Of a stretch of DNA of 43,134 nt, positions 22,816 to 30,755 are shown piece by piece (position 1 is the first letter of the stretch; each line of letters begins with the position of its first letter). This DNA is from Collinsella sp. (lineage in GTDB: Bacteria; Actinomycetota; Coriobacteriia; Coriobacteriales; Coriobacteriaceae). Made by a program: the position numbers and the translations under genes. The notes beneath the pieces were generated by a model that was not told the DNA's origin, did no database searches, and saw only the letters and a list, made by a program, of their open reading frames with translations. Where the stretch lies: contig DXZW01000040.1 in assembly GCA_019419455.1 (NCBI GenBank), positions 1-43,134 on the forward strand, in the 5' to 3' direction.

Positions 22816-22904
22816 GCGATAGGAGCTCTTGCGGGTATGGCTTGTCCGCAGGTTTATAGGTCCCGAAGAGCTCTTATCGCCCCGCCAGGATGGCGATGCG
22901 GGGC
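22816..22904. repeat. Two consecutive hairpins
   Basis: Arms GCGATAGGAGCTCTT (22816-22830) and AAGAGCTCTTATCGC (22866-22880) match at 14 of 15 positions and enclose an inner TGCGG/CCGCA pairing. The last bases begin a second hairpin, GCCCCGC-N12-GCGGGGC (22879-22904). It lies 50 bp after the YeiH-type gene. There is no U-run. Nested layout like the palindromes in the importer operon. Confidence 0.6.
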
Positions 22905-23028
22905 AACTCATATACTCGCAGGACGGCGGCTTCTGCCCTATAGTGTTTGGTGAGCAATATCGTTCAATTTTGAAACACTCGCCCGCGCGGCCGTCGGTGG
23001 CGGCGTGGCGCCGAGGACGGGGCGCAAT

Positions 23029-24246
23029 ATGAACAGTGACGCCAAGCTGCAAATCTTGATCGAGGCCTTGGCTGCTGCCGGGGCCTCGGCGTTGGCAATC
23101 GATGGGCATGGACATGTGGCGATATCGACCATGGGTGATGCCGCGCTCGAGCAAGATGTCGCGGCATTTGTCGCCGAGCGCCTGGGGCGCGTGGGCAACG
23201 GCACGCGCCTGGTGATGGGGCATGCGGGAGGGCGCTTGAGCCTCACGGTGCGTCCGGTCGCCAAGGAATACGGCGCGCTTTGGGTGGTCGTGGTCCGCGA
23301 GGTGCGCGGCGTGGCGGCGCACGCGGGTATTGAGTGGCTTAACGCAGATGAGGTCGAGGCGCGCTACGAGGCAAGCGCGTACGGCATTGTCGAGGGTGCC
23401 GCTGCGGTCGCTGGCCCCGTCTGCGAAAGCTATGCCCGCGGCGTGCCCCTCATGTTGGAGGGCGAGCTGGGTGCTGGCCAGGCAGAGATTGCAAAACGCC
23501 TCTATCTGGATGGGCCTTATGCTGACGAACCCTTTGTGTCCGTGGCACTTGACGAGCTCACGGATCGCGGCTGGCGCCATCTGCTCAAAAGCTCGGAATC
23601 GCCGCTGTTCCAGGCAAGGCTGACCCTTTGTATTGGCGGCTGGCATGCACTTTCGCCGCAGCGTCTGCGCGAGCTTGTCTCTACGATGACCGACACGGCG
23701 CTGGCCACGCGTTGCCATGTGGTTCTGACGGCAAACGATATGCCGGGCGGTGGCGAAAGCGATCAGGCCGCTTTTGTAACCGAGCGCTTGGCGTGCGCAG
23801 TAAGTGTGGCGCCTGCGATTGCCGAGCAGGGTGGCGCATCGAAAAAGGTTGCGCAGTATTTGTCGTATCTGTCAGATGTCTTTGGAACTGCCGCTCCGAG
23901 TATGTCCGAGGAGGCCGCCTCGACGCTCAACGGCTATCGCTGGCCACGAAACTATCTGCAGCTTCGCGAGGTATCGGAACGACTGTATATATTAGTAGGG
24001 TCGGGTGTGGCGGAGCGCGCGGTGGCGGAGGAGGTGCTCGCCCAGGAGGATGTCATCAAAACCGCAACTTTTGGCGCCCCGACGCTCGACAGCGACCTGT
24101 ATATCCTGCGTCCACTGGCCGATACCGAACGCGACATCGCGCGGCTGGTCGTAGGCTACCTCCAGGGCAACCGGACCCGCGCAGCCGAGGTGCTGGGGAT
24201 AAGCCGCACGACTCTGTGGCGCTTGCTGAAGGACGACGACCGCTGA
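23029..24246 (+). CDS. Degenerate NtrC-like regulator with Fis-type HTH
   Basis: 405-aa protein whose C-terminus is a Fis/NtrC-type helix-turn-helix (YLQGNRTRAAEVLGISRTTLWRLLKDD). The middle resembles the AAA+ domain of sigma-54 activators (ESYARGVPLMLEGELGAGQAEIAKRLY, then a late segment ending NGYRWPRNYLQLREVSERLYIL, like the WPGNxREL motif). It lacks a usable Walker A lysine-serine (GELGAGQ in place of GETGTGKE) and shows no GAFTGA loop. The N-terminus (1-120) may be a sensor domain. It is therefore unlikely to hydrolyse ATP or activate sigma-54 polymerase; probably an ordinary DNA-binding regulator derived from that family. ATG 23029 is preceded by a purine-rich GAGGACGGGG. Target unknown. 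Confidence 0.7.
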   Translation: MNSDAKLQILIEALAAAGASALAIDGHGHVAISTMGDAALEQDVAAFVAERLGRVGNGTRLVMGHAGGRLSLTVRPVAKEYGALWVVVVREVRGVAAHAGIEWLNADEVEARYEASAYGIVEGAAAVAGPVCESYARGVPLMLEGELGAGQAEIAKRLYLDGPYADEPFVSVALDELTDRGWRHLLKSSESPLFQARLTLCIGGWHALSPQRLRELVSTMTDTALATRCHVVLTANDMPGGGESDQAAFVTERLACAVSVAPAIAEQGGASKKVAQYLSYLSDVFGTAAPSMSEEAASTLNGYRWPRNYLQLREVSERLYILVGSGVAERAVAEEVLAQEDVIKTATFGAPTLDSDLYILRPLADTERDIARLVVGYLQGNRTRAAEVLGISRTTLWRLLKDDDR

Positions 24247-24330
24247 GCGAGGCACCCGTGACCGCGTGCGGCGCGTGTGCTACAGTCCAAAGCAGTAATG
24301 TTTCGATTGCGTTACGGCGTGCGGGGGCGT

Positions 24331-24906
24331 ATGGCGGAGACTTCAAAATCAAACCGGAATAGACGGAGCGCGGCTCCAGTTAACCGCCGCACGACGTCCC
24401 GGACGTGGGGCAAGCACGCGTCGGGGTTCGACGGTTCGTTCAAGCGCACCAAATACGGCTATCCTTCGGCAAGCGCTCGCTTGGCCATGCAGGCCGAGTC
24501 GTCGCTGCGGGGGCGCAAGCGCGTGGTGGGCTCTAAGCTCAAGCACGACGGAACGCTCGGCTACATCAGCCGCGGGGCGGCTCGCCGCAGTGGGCTCAAT
24601 CCTGCTGGCTGGCATCGATATGTGCCGATCGTGGTCGTTGCCGCGATAATCGTCATCGCACTCGCGGCACTCGGATATGCTGGCGGCGGTGCCAACTTGG
24701 ACGCAATGTTCAAATCGCCCGAGCTCGCGCATGCAGGCACAGAAGTTGTCGAGGGTGCTCAGATCCAGACGGGCGTCGCGCCCCAGCGCGGTATCGTTGC
24801 GGCGGCCTCCACCATCGCCGATGCGCATAAGAACGAGGACGAACAAGGCGACGGCGCCGAAACGACTCGTACGAACGAAACGACGACAACTCCATCGGCA
24901 AGATAA
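24331..24906 (+). CDS. Basic single-pass membrane protein, unknown
   Basis: 191 aa if started at ATG 24331 (GGGGG just upstream); ATG 24298 is an alternative. The first ~95 residues are strongly basic (Arg/Lys/Ser-rich, for example NRNRRSAAPVNRRTTSRTWG), followed by one hydrophobic helix at about 98-118 (YVPIVVVAAIIVIALAALGYAGG). A soluble tail rich in Ala, Glu and Thr ends NETTTTPSAR. The topology is probably cytoplasmic basic domain, outward tail. I do not recognise a family. It follows the degenerate NtrC-like gene with a gap of about 84 bp and may be co-transcribed. Confidence 0.6.
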   Translation: MAETSKSNRNRRSAAPVNRRTTSRTWGKHASGFDGSFKRTKYGYPSASARLAMQAESSLRGRKRVVGSKLKHDGTLGYISRGAARRSGLNPAGWHRYVPIVVVAAIIVIALAALGYAGGGANLDAMFKSPELAHAGTEVVEGAQIQTGVAPQRGIVAAASTIADAHKNEDEQGDGAETTRTNETTTTPSAR

Positions 24907-25037
24907 GTTGCGAGCGGGGCAGCAAATTTGGGACGGGGCCTTTTAGCTGCCCAAGTGCCAGATGCCAACAGTGACGCGGTCGATGTCAGTCATCAACAGC
25001 GAGCGAGCCGCATTTGCGCCAAGGTGACGTGAAATGA

Positions 25038-25066
25038 GAGGGCGCTGACCTTTTGGTCGCGCCCTC
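25038..25066. terminator. Hairpin between membrane-protein and nitroreductase genes
   Basis: GAGGGCGC and GCGCCCTC with inner GACC-TTTT-GGTC give a 12-bp stem broken by one unpaired T. No strong U-run on either strand; possibly a terminator for the convergent genes. Confidence 0.45.
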
Positions 25067-25116
25067 GAAATTGAACGTCAGATTGGCGTGAATGCGGCCC
25101 GCGCAGCGTCAACGGG

Positions 25117-25140
25117 TCCGCCGTTCGTTAGAACGGCGGA
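25117..25140 (-). repeat. Stop-adjacent CCGCCGTTC hairpin, copy 2
   Basis: TCCGCCGTTC-GTTA-GAACGGCGGA. On the minus strand the nitroreductase's last codons (PPF-stop) form the first arm. Identical stem to the hairpin at 10906-10929. Confidence 0.7.
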
Positions 25141-25655
25141 ACATACACCACGTTGTCGCGGCGCGGCTTTGCCTCGGGAAGCGTGCTCTCGGCGTAGCCC
25201 AGAATGCAGTTGCCCACACCGCGCAGACTTCCGTCGGTGGGTAGACCCCACTTGGCCAGCAGTTCCAGTCCCTCGGGTGAGTCAAAGACCTCGTGCGCGC
25301 GGTGGATCCAACACGAATCGACGCCCAGCGCATAGGCTGCGTTGAGCAGGTTGCCCATGGCGAGCGAGCCGTCTTCCAGGTGTGTGGGCACACTGCGGTC
25401 GACGAGCACCACCACAACGGTTTTGGCGCCGTAGAAGGGATCTCCCTCGCTGCCCATAACTTGGGCGTTGAGCTGCGAGAGGCGCTCGACGGTTGCGGGG
25501 TCGGTAACGGCGACGAACGTGACCGGCTGACGTCCCATGCCGCTGGGCGCGTACTGGCCTGCCTCGATAATGCGTGCGAGCTTTTCTGCCTCGACGGGGC
25601 GATCGCTGTAGTTACGGCAGCTGCGGCGATGGATGAGCGCTTCGATGGTCTCCAT
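25128..25655 (-). CDS. Nitroreductase-family FMN oxidoreductase
   Basis: 175-aa member of the NfsA/NfsB-like FMN flavoprotein family. It opens with the FMN-phosphate motif HRRSCRNYSDRPV (R10, R11 and S12 region) and has the APSGMGRQPVTFVAV segment and the C-terminal GNCILGYAE-type motif. Single-domain, short form. Reduces nitro compounds, quinones or other acceptors with NAD(P)H; the physiological substrate is unknown. ATG at 25655 has AGGAGG four bases upstream. The last codons form one arm of a repeated hairpin. Confidence 0.88.
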   Translation of the reverse strand: METIEALIHRRSCRNYSDRPVEAEKLARIIEAGQYAPSGMGRQPVTFVAVTDPATVERLSQLNAQVMGSEGDPFYGAKTVVVVLVDRSVPTHLEDGSLAMGNLLNAAYALGVDSCWIHRAHEVFDSPEGLELLAKWGLPTDGSLRGVGNCILGYAESTLPEAKPRRDNVVYVPPF

Positions 25656-25871
25656 GTGTCCTCCTGACGTTGGTTTCGATGCCTCGTTCTTACCCGCCGA
25701 ACCAAAACCGTAATCGCGCCGTCGGCCTCAAACAATGCAAGCTACCAAGTGGAAAAGTTGGTTTGCATAAAACTTCAGCCAGAATGTGACAAACCGGTGG
25801 GATGATTAAACGTTTTATCCCGTCTACCCTGCGGTTTTTTACCACTTGCCTAAATGATGCGCGCATAAGCT

Positions 25872-25911
25872 CTGATAAAGGTTTTACTAAAGGAGTACCA
25901 ACGTTTATCAG
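25872..25911. promoter_or_regulatory. Dyad in the leader of the 96-aa protein
   Basis: CTGATAAA (25872-25879) and TTTATCAG (25904-25911), flanked by GCGCGC on both sides, bracket a purine-rich AAAGGAG. The hairpin lies 35 bp before the start codon. Could be an operator or an RNA hairpin. The rest of the ~290-bp gap shows only a GGGAT/ATCCC dyad around 25800-25822. Confidence 0.35.
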
Positions 25912-25946
25912 CGCGCCATGGTGGCGCCGGGCCAGGAGGTAACATC

Positions 25947-26237
25947 ATGTTCCAGGCTGGAGATGTCGTCGAGACCGACTTCGAAGGATTTCTGAAGCTG
26001 CTGCGTTCCAAGACGCGCGCTTTCGTGTCGATCAACGATCACGAGTACTACATCACGCACACCGATGGCTATTGGCGTGTTCAGGATTGCGAGGCCCTCA
26101 ACGATAAGGGCCACTTTACTGACTGCTCCGAGCTGGTCAACACGGTCTGCGAGGTCGTCGAACTGCCGTGGATCTGTGGCAAGAGCCTGCACGACAGCTT
26201 CTCGGGCGCCACGGTCTACGAGGCCGTCGCTGCGTAA
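25947..26237 (+). CDS. Conserved-looking small protein, unknown
   Basis: 96-aa soluble acidic protein starting MFQAGDVVETDFEGFLKLLRSKTRAFVSINDHEYYITHTDGYWRVQDCEAL and containing three cysteines; no membrane segment. AGGAGGTAACATC precedes the ATG, a very good Shine-Dalgarno, and a strong terminator follows, so the gene is real and probably well expressed. I do not recognise the family. The alternation of beta-like segments (FVSINDHEYYITH, GYWRVQDCE) suggests a small beta-rich fold. Monocistronic. Confidence 0.75.
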   Translation: MFQAGDVVETDFEGFLKLLRSKTRAFVSINDHEYYITHTDGYWRVQDCEALNDKGHFTDCSELVNTVCEVVELPWICGKSLHDSFSGATVYEAVAA

Positions 26238-26264
26238 CAGCCAACAATCGATATTCTCTCGCAA

Positions 26265-26299
26265 CCGCCGGCGCCGCCCCCGCGCCGGCGGTCTTTTTT
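26265..26299 (+). terminator. Terminator of the 96-aa protein gene
   Basis: CCGCCGGCGC and GCGCCGGCGG form a 10-bp stem with a 7-base loop, followed by TCTTTTTT. Confidence 0.9.
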
Positions 26300-26341
26300 G
26301 TCGACATGCCTATGTAGAGCTGACCATATATAACGAGCTTA

Positions 26342-26370
26342 TTGACGATAGTCAAAACTCGGACTAATGT
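26342..26370 (+). promoter_or_regulatory. Promoter of the marR-type gene and exporter
   Basis: TTGACG (26342-26347), 17-base spacer, TAATGT (26365-26370). The spacer contains GTCAAAACTCGGAC (26351-26364). Confidence 0.6.
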
Positions 26371-26398
26371 AGAGATGTAAATTGGTCAAAACTCGGAC
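26351..26398 (+). promoter_or_regulatory. Direct repeats, likely MarR-type binding sites
   Basis: GTCAAAACTCGGAC occurs exactly twice, at 26351-26364 and 26385-26398, 34 bp apart start to start. One copy is in the promoter spacer, the other about +8 to +22. The placement suggests autorepression by the encoded regulator. Confidence 0.5.
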
Positions 26399-26416
26399 AA
26401 TCGAATGGTGGGATAG

Positions 26417-26917
26417 ATGAATAGTGCGGTTACGCTGGTCGATTTCGACCGGATGCTCAATGGACTCGACCATATCTATTCGGAGTTCTCGCGCACCTGC
26501 GGTCTTTCGGATTGCGCCTATTGGATGCTCGTCGACACCAGCACGGCGGACGGCAGCATCGCCGTGAGTCGTCTGACAAGCGAATGGTTCTATAGCAAGC
26601 AGACCATCAATTCGGCAATCAAGACGCTTAGGGCGCGAGGGCTTGCGACGTTGGAGTTTGCCGAGGGCAGTCGTAAGAACAAGGTTGTGCGACTGACCGC
26701 AGAAGGTATGCAGTTTGCCAAGCGCTACGCGTTGCCGGCGCAAAAGGCCGAGCAGCAGGCATTCGAGGCGCTCGAGCCGTGGGAACAGCGCGAGATCATG
26801 CGCTTGGTCGGTAAGTTCTCCCATGTTCTTAACGAAGAGTGCGAGGCATTTAAACGGCAAGTTGCCGCCGAGAACGAGGCTGACGATAAGGGCGAGGGGG
26901 AGACATGCGACTCTTAA
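26417..26917 (+). CDS. MarR-family transcriptional regulator
   Basis: 166-aa winged-helix regulator: SRLTSEWFYSKQTINSAIKTLRARGLATLEFAEGSRKNKVVRLTAEGMQFA matches the MarR recognition helix and wing (residues ~50-105), flanked by N- and C-terminal dimerisation helices. The last codons overlap the start of the ABC exporter gene by 13 bp in another frame, so regulator and exporter form one operon. This is a common arrangement for drug- or metabolite-responsive exporters. Two exact GTCAAAACTCGGAC repeats in its promoter are the probable binding sites. Confidence 0.87.
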   Translation: MNSAVTLVDFDRMLNGLDHIYSEFSRTCGLSDCAYWMLVDTSTADGSIAVSRLTSEWFYSKQTINSAIKTLRARGLATLEFAEGSRKNKVVRLTAEGMQFAKRYALPAQKAEQQAFEALEPWEQREIMRLVGKFSHVLNEECEAFKRQVAAENEADDKGEGETCDS

Positions 26918-28641
26918 TGAGGTTTATGAGGCCGTATCGCGGGCTGATTGCGGTGACGATGTTTGTGCTGCTGATAGATAACGTCGGCACGCTGTTGGTG
27001 CCTACAATGTTGGCGAATATGGTCAATACCGGTATCACGACGGGTGATGTCGACTACATCCTGCGCAACGGCCTGTACATGTTTATCGCGACCGGCATGG
27101 CCAGCGGTGGTGCGGTGCTGGGCTGTTATCTTTCGGCCCGCCTGGCGGCCAACGTGGCCTGCGATATCCGCAACGCCGTGTACGACAAATCGCTCGAGCT
27201 GTCCGCCAGCGACTTTGAGCGCTTTGGCACGGGTTCGATGATCACGCGCTCGCTCAACGACATCAACGTGATCCAGCAAGCGATCCTGCAGACGATTCAG
27301 CTGGTGCTGCCGGTACCGTTCTTGGCCGTGGCGGGCATCATCTTTGCCTGGTTTATCGATCCTGCCATGGGCACGCTGCTGGGCGTGGTCGTTGCGATCG
27401 TGCTGGTGGCGGCGGTCTTTACCGTTGCCAACGCCGCGCCGATCTTTATGCGCCTGCAGAGCTTTATCGACCGCATGAACGTGGTGCTGCGCGAGAACAT
27501 CGTGGGCGTGCGCGTCATCCGCGCATTTAACAAGGAGCGCCACGAGGAGCAGCGCCTGGACGAGGTGTTTAGCGATTACGCGGCCAATGCCATCAAGGTC
27601 AACCACCTGTTTGTGGGTCTCGACAGCTCCAGCTTCTTTTTGATGAACATCGCCGAGGTGGCGGTGCTGTGGGTGGGCGGCAACCGCGTGGGCGTCCATG
27701 CCATGCAAATCGGCAGCATCTCGGCCGTGCTGGAGTACGCGATCCTGATCCTGTTCTTTGTGATGATGGCGCAGATGGTGGTGCTGACGCTCCCGCGCGC
27801 CGCGGCGTGTCTCAACCGCGCGCAGCAGGTGCTCGAAATCGAGCCGAGCATTGTGGACGGCAAGGCTACGCTGGGCGACGGGGCGCCTGAGTCCGCAGAC
27901 GGCGCCGACGCGGTGGCCGTGTTCGACCACATGTCGTTCCGTTTTGACGATGCCGACGAGGACACCCTGTGCAACCTGAGTTTTGCCTGCCGCCGTGGAC
28001 AGACGACCGCGATCGTGGGCTCAACGGGCTCGGGCAAGTCAACGGTGGCCAAGCTCTTGCTTCGCTTCCACGATGCCACGAAGGGCGCCATTCGCCTGAA
28101 CGGCGTCGACCTGCGCGACCTTTCGCAAGACGACATCCGCGGGCGTATCGCCTATGTGCCGCAGAAGGCATGGCTGTTCTCGGGTACCGTGGCGAGCAAC
28201 CTGCGCTTTGGTAACGAGGGTGCGACCGAGGCTGACATGCTCCATGCGCTCCAGGTTGCCCAGAGCACCTTTGTACTCGATCAACCGCAGGGGCTCGACA
28301 CTCCGGTGGCGCAGGGCGGTACGAACTTTTCGGGCGGCCAGCGCCAGCGTTTGGCAATCGCCCGCGCACTCATGAAGCGCGCCGACCTGTATATCTTCGA
28401 CGACAGTTTTTCGGCCCTGGACTTTAAGACCGATGCGGCACTGCGCCATGCGCTGCAGGACGAGACGTGCGATGCCGCGGTGCTCATCATCGCCCAGCGC
28501 ATCTCGACTATTTTGCATGCCGATCAGATCGTGGTGCTCAAGGACGGCGAGATCGTGGGCCTGGGCACGCACGACGAGCTCATGGAAACCTGCGAGGTGT
28601 ACCGCGCTATCGCGGAATCGCAGATGAAGGGAGGTGAGTAG
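26905..28641 (+). CDS. ABC exporter half-transporter A, degenerate ATP site
   Basis: 578-aa exporter subunit: six-helix TMD (about 1-300), then an NBD with Walker A GSTGSGKSTVAK and signature FSGGQRQRLAIARAL. The Walker B is YIFDDSFSALD, with Asp in place of the catalytic Glu, and the switch is IIAQRIST, with Gln in place of His. These are the marks of the degenerate member of a heterodimeric type IV exporter (BmrCD, TmrAB or TM287/288 class). The partner is the next gene. ATG 26905 overlaps the marR-type gene and is preceded by GGCGAGGGGGAGAC. Substrate (drug, lipid or peptide) unknown. Confidence 0.92.
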   Translation: MRLLMRFMRPYRGLIAVTMFVLLIDNVGTLLVPTMLANMVNTGITTGDVDYILRNGLYMFIATGMASGGAVLGCYLSARLAANVACDIRNAVYDKSLELSASDFERFGTGSMITRSLNDINVIQQAILQTIQLVLPVPFLAVAGIIFAWFIDPAMGTLLGVVVAIVLVAAVFTVANAAPIFMRLQSFIDRMNVVLRENIVGVRVIRAFNKERHEEQRLDEVFSDYAANAIKVNHLFVGLDSSSFFLMNIAEVAVLWVGGNRVGVHAMQIGSISAVLEYAILILFFVMMAQMVVLTLPRAAACLNRAQQVLEIEPSIVDGKATLGDGAPESADGADAVAVFDHMSFRFDDADEDTLCNLSFACRRGQTTAIVGSTGSGKSTVAKLLLRFHDATKGAIRLNGVDLRDLSQDDIRGRIAYVPQKAWLFSGTVASNLRFGNEGATEADMLHALQVAQSTFVLDQPQGLDTPVAQGGTNFSGGQRQRLAIARALMKRADLYIFDDSFSALDFKTDAALRHALQDETCDAAVLIIAQRISTILHADQIVVLKDGEIVGLGTHDELMETCEVYRAIAESQMKGGE

Positions 28642-28642
28642 C

Positions 28643-30643
28643 ATGACCGAGGAGCTCAAGAAGCAGGGCATCACCGATGACGCCGCGGTTGCAGAGACAG
28701 TCGAGGAGGCGGGCGCCACGCCCGGCCTGGACGAAGCCGCCAAGGCGGCGGAGCGCGAGGCTCGCCGCCAGGCGCTCTACGAGGAAAACGAGCGCGCCGA
28801 GGACGAGCGCGCCCGCGCCGAGGCAGAGCGCATGCGCGACGTTGACGACGAGGACGAGGACGAGACGCCCCGCGACACCTGGGCGACGGTGCGCCGCCTG
28901 TGGAGCGAGGCCGCCGGCGACCATTGGCGTTTCTATATCGTGTTCGCGAGCATCGTGTTCTATGCCATCTTTAACACCGCGGCGCCGGCCTACAGCGCCC
29001 GCGTGATCGATGAACTGTGGGGGCACATGAAGGTGGCGTTTGCCAACAACACTACCTTCAGCATTACCTGGGAGAACTGCGGCAGGACCATCTTCATCTA
29101 CTTTATGATCTGGACCGCCGCCGCCTCGTTCTACGCACTCCAGAGCTTTTTGATGTCGAGCGTTGCCGAGCGTCTCAACCTGCGTCTACGCAACCGCATC
29201 GCGCAAAAGCTCAGTCGCCTGCCGCTCGCCTACTTTGACGCGCATCGTCCCGGTGAGGTGGTCAGCCGTGCGACCAACGACCTGGACAAGATGTCCGAGA
29301 GCATGCAGCGCGGCTTGTTGCAGCTGCTCGTGTCGATCGGTACGGTTGTGGGCGCTGTGAGCATGATGTTTGTGTTCAGCGTCGAGCTCACGCTCGTCTT
29401 TTTGGGCTTTACGGCGGTGTCGCTGCTGGTGACCAAGGTAGTTTCGCGCCGCACGCATGACGTGACGGGCGAGCGCCAGGAGTGGGTGTCCAAGATTACG
29501 AGTGCGGTCGAGGAGGGCTATTCGGGCCGCCTGGTGATTCGCGCGTTCAACCGCGAGCGCCAGAGCTCGGCCGAGGTGCATGAGGCTTCGAACGAGTTGG
29601 CGCGCGTGAGCACCAAGGCCGACTTTATGATTAACGCCGTCGGCCCCGCGGTTCGCTTTATCGGTCGCCTGGCGCAGATCGTGATCGCGCTCGTGGGTTG
29701 CAGCATGCTGGTTGCCGGTCATATGACCGTCGGCGTGTTCCAGGCGTTCTTCCAGTTTATCTACGAGGCTTCCGAGCCCATGACGCAGCTCTCGTTTACC
29801 TTCAACTCGCTGCAGAGCGCGCTGGCGAGCGCGGAGCGCGTGTTCGACCTGCTCGATGAGCCCGAGATGGAGGCCGATCCGCAGCCGGGCGAGGCTGCCA
29901 AGCTGCCGGGTCGCGTGGAAGGCCGCGTCGCCTTTGAGCATGTGCGCTTTGGCTATGCGCCCGATAAGCCGCTCATGCGCGATGTGTCGTTTACCGCTGA
30001 GCCGGGCCAGAAGATCGCCGTGGTGGGAACCACGGGCGCGGGCAAGACCACGCTCATCAACCTGCTCATGCGCTTTTACGAGATTGACGGCGGGCGCATT
30101 ACGCTTGACGGCGTGGATACGAGTCGTATGGATCGCGGCGAGCTGCGCCGGCAGTTTGGAATGGTGTTGCAGGACGCCTGGCTGTTCGATGGCACGATCG
30201 CCGAGAACATTGCCTATGGTTGCCCCGGGGCAACGCGCGACGAGGTTGTGGCGGCCGCACGTGCCGCTCAGGTCGACTTCTTTGTGCGCACTATGCCGCA
30301 GGGCTACGACACGCGTGTGGCTAACGATGCCGAGAGCATCAGCCAGGGTCAGCGTCAGCTGCTGACCATCGCGCGCGTGCTGCTCAACAACCCGGCGATC
30401 CTCATCCTGGACGAGGCGACGTCGAGCGTGGACACGCGCACCGAGCTCGCCATCGGCCGTGCTATGGATGCGCTCATGCGTGGGCGCACGAGCTTTGTGA
30501 TCGCGCACCGTCTGTCGACGATCGTCGATGCCGACCTTATCCTGGTCATGGATCACGGCAATATCATCGAGCAGGGTACGCACAAGGAGCTGCTGGCTGC
30601 CGAGGGCGCTTACGCCGACCTCTATCTGAGCCAGTTTGCTTAA
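28643..30643 (+). CDS. ABC exporter half-transporter B, catalytic partner
   Basis: 666-aa partner of the preceding gene. An unusually long acidic N-terminal extension (about 1-80, Glu/Ala/Arg-rich, coiled-coil-like EREARRQALYEENERAEDERARAEAERM) precedes the TMD. The NBD has Walker A GTTGAGKTTLINLL, Walker B AILILDEATSSVD with catalytic Glu and switch FVIAHRLST with His. The signature is altered to ISQGQRQL. So the first subunit's good signature faces this subunit's good Walker B, and the reverse site is degenerate. ATG 28643 lies eight bases after AGGGAGG. The preceding stop is one base upstream. A palindrome and a terminator follow. Confidence 0.92.
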   Translation: MTEELKKQGITDDAAVAETVEEAGATPGLDEAAKAAEREARRQALYEENERAEDERARAEAERMRDVDDEDEDETPRDTWATVRRLWSEAAGDHWRFYIVFASIVFYAIFNTAAPAYSARVIDELWGHMKVAFANNTTFSITWENCGRTIFIYFMIWTAAASFYALQSFLMSSVAERLNLRLRNRIAQKLSRLPLAYFDAHRPGEVVSRATNDLDKMSESMQRGLLQLLVSIGTVVGAVSMMFVFSVELTLVFLGFTAVSLLVTKVVSRRTHDVTGERQEWVSKITSAVEEGYSGRLVIRAFNRERQSSAEVHEASNELARVSTKADFMINAVGPAVRFIGRLAQIVIALVGCSMLVAGHMTVGVFQAFFQFIYEASEPMTQLSFTFNSLQSALASAERVFDLLDEPEMEADPQPGEAAKLPGRVEGRVAFEHVRFGYAPDKPLMRDVSFTAEPGQKIAVVGTTGAGKTTLINLLMRFYEIDGGRITLDGVDTSRMDRGELRRQFGMVLQDAWLFDGTIAENIAYGCPGATRDEVVAAARAAQVDFFVRTMPQGYDTRVANDAESISQGQRQLLTIARVLLNNPAILILDEATSSVDTRTELAIGRAMDALMRGRTSFVIAHRLSTIVDADLILVMDHGNIIEQGTHKELLAAEGAYADLYLSQFA

Positions 30644-30674
30644 TGTGGCAAAGGGACAGTCCCGCATGTCACAT
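30643..30674. repeat. GGGACAG-related palindrome after the exporter
   Basis: ATGTGGCA and TGTCACAT arms (one mismatch) enclose AAGGGACAGTCCCGCA, starting at the exporter stop codon. Confidence 0.6.
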
Positions 30675-30681
30675 CGAAAAG

Positions 30682-30719
30682 AAGGCGCGCCGGGGGATTG
30701 ATTCCCCGGCGCGCCTTTT
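30682..30719 (+). terminator. Terminator of the marR-type exporter operon
   Basis: AAGGCGCGCCGGGG and CCCCGGCGCGCCTT form a 14-bp stem followed by TTG; also suitable for cysE on the other strand. Confidence 0.88.
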
Positions 30720-30755
30720 GTGTTGGCGTTAATGCCGTGGCGGTTGCCCGCGGTC

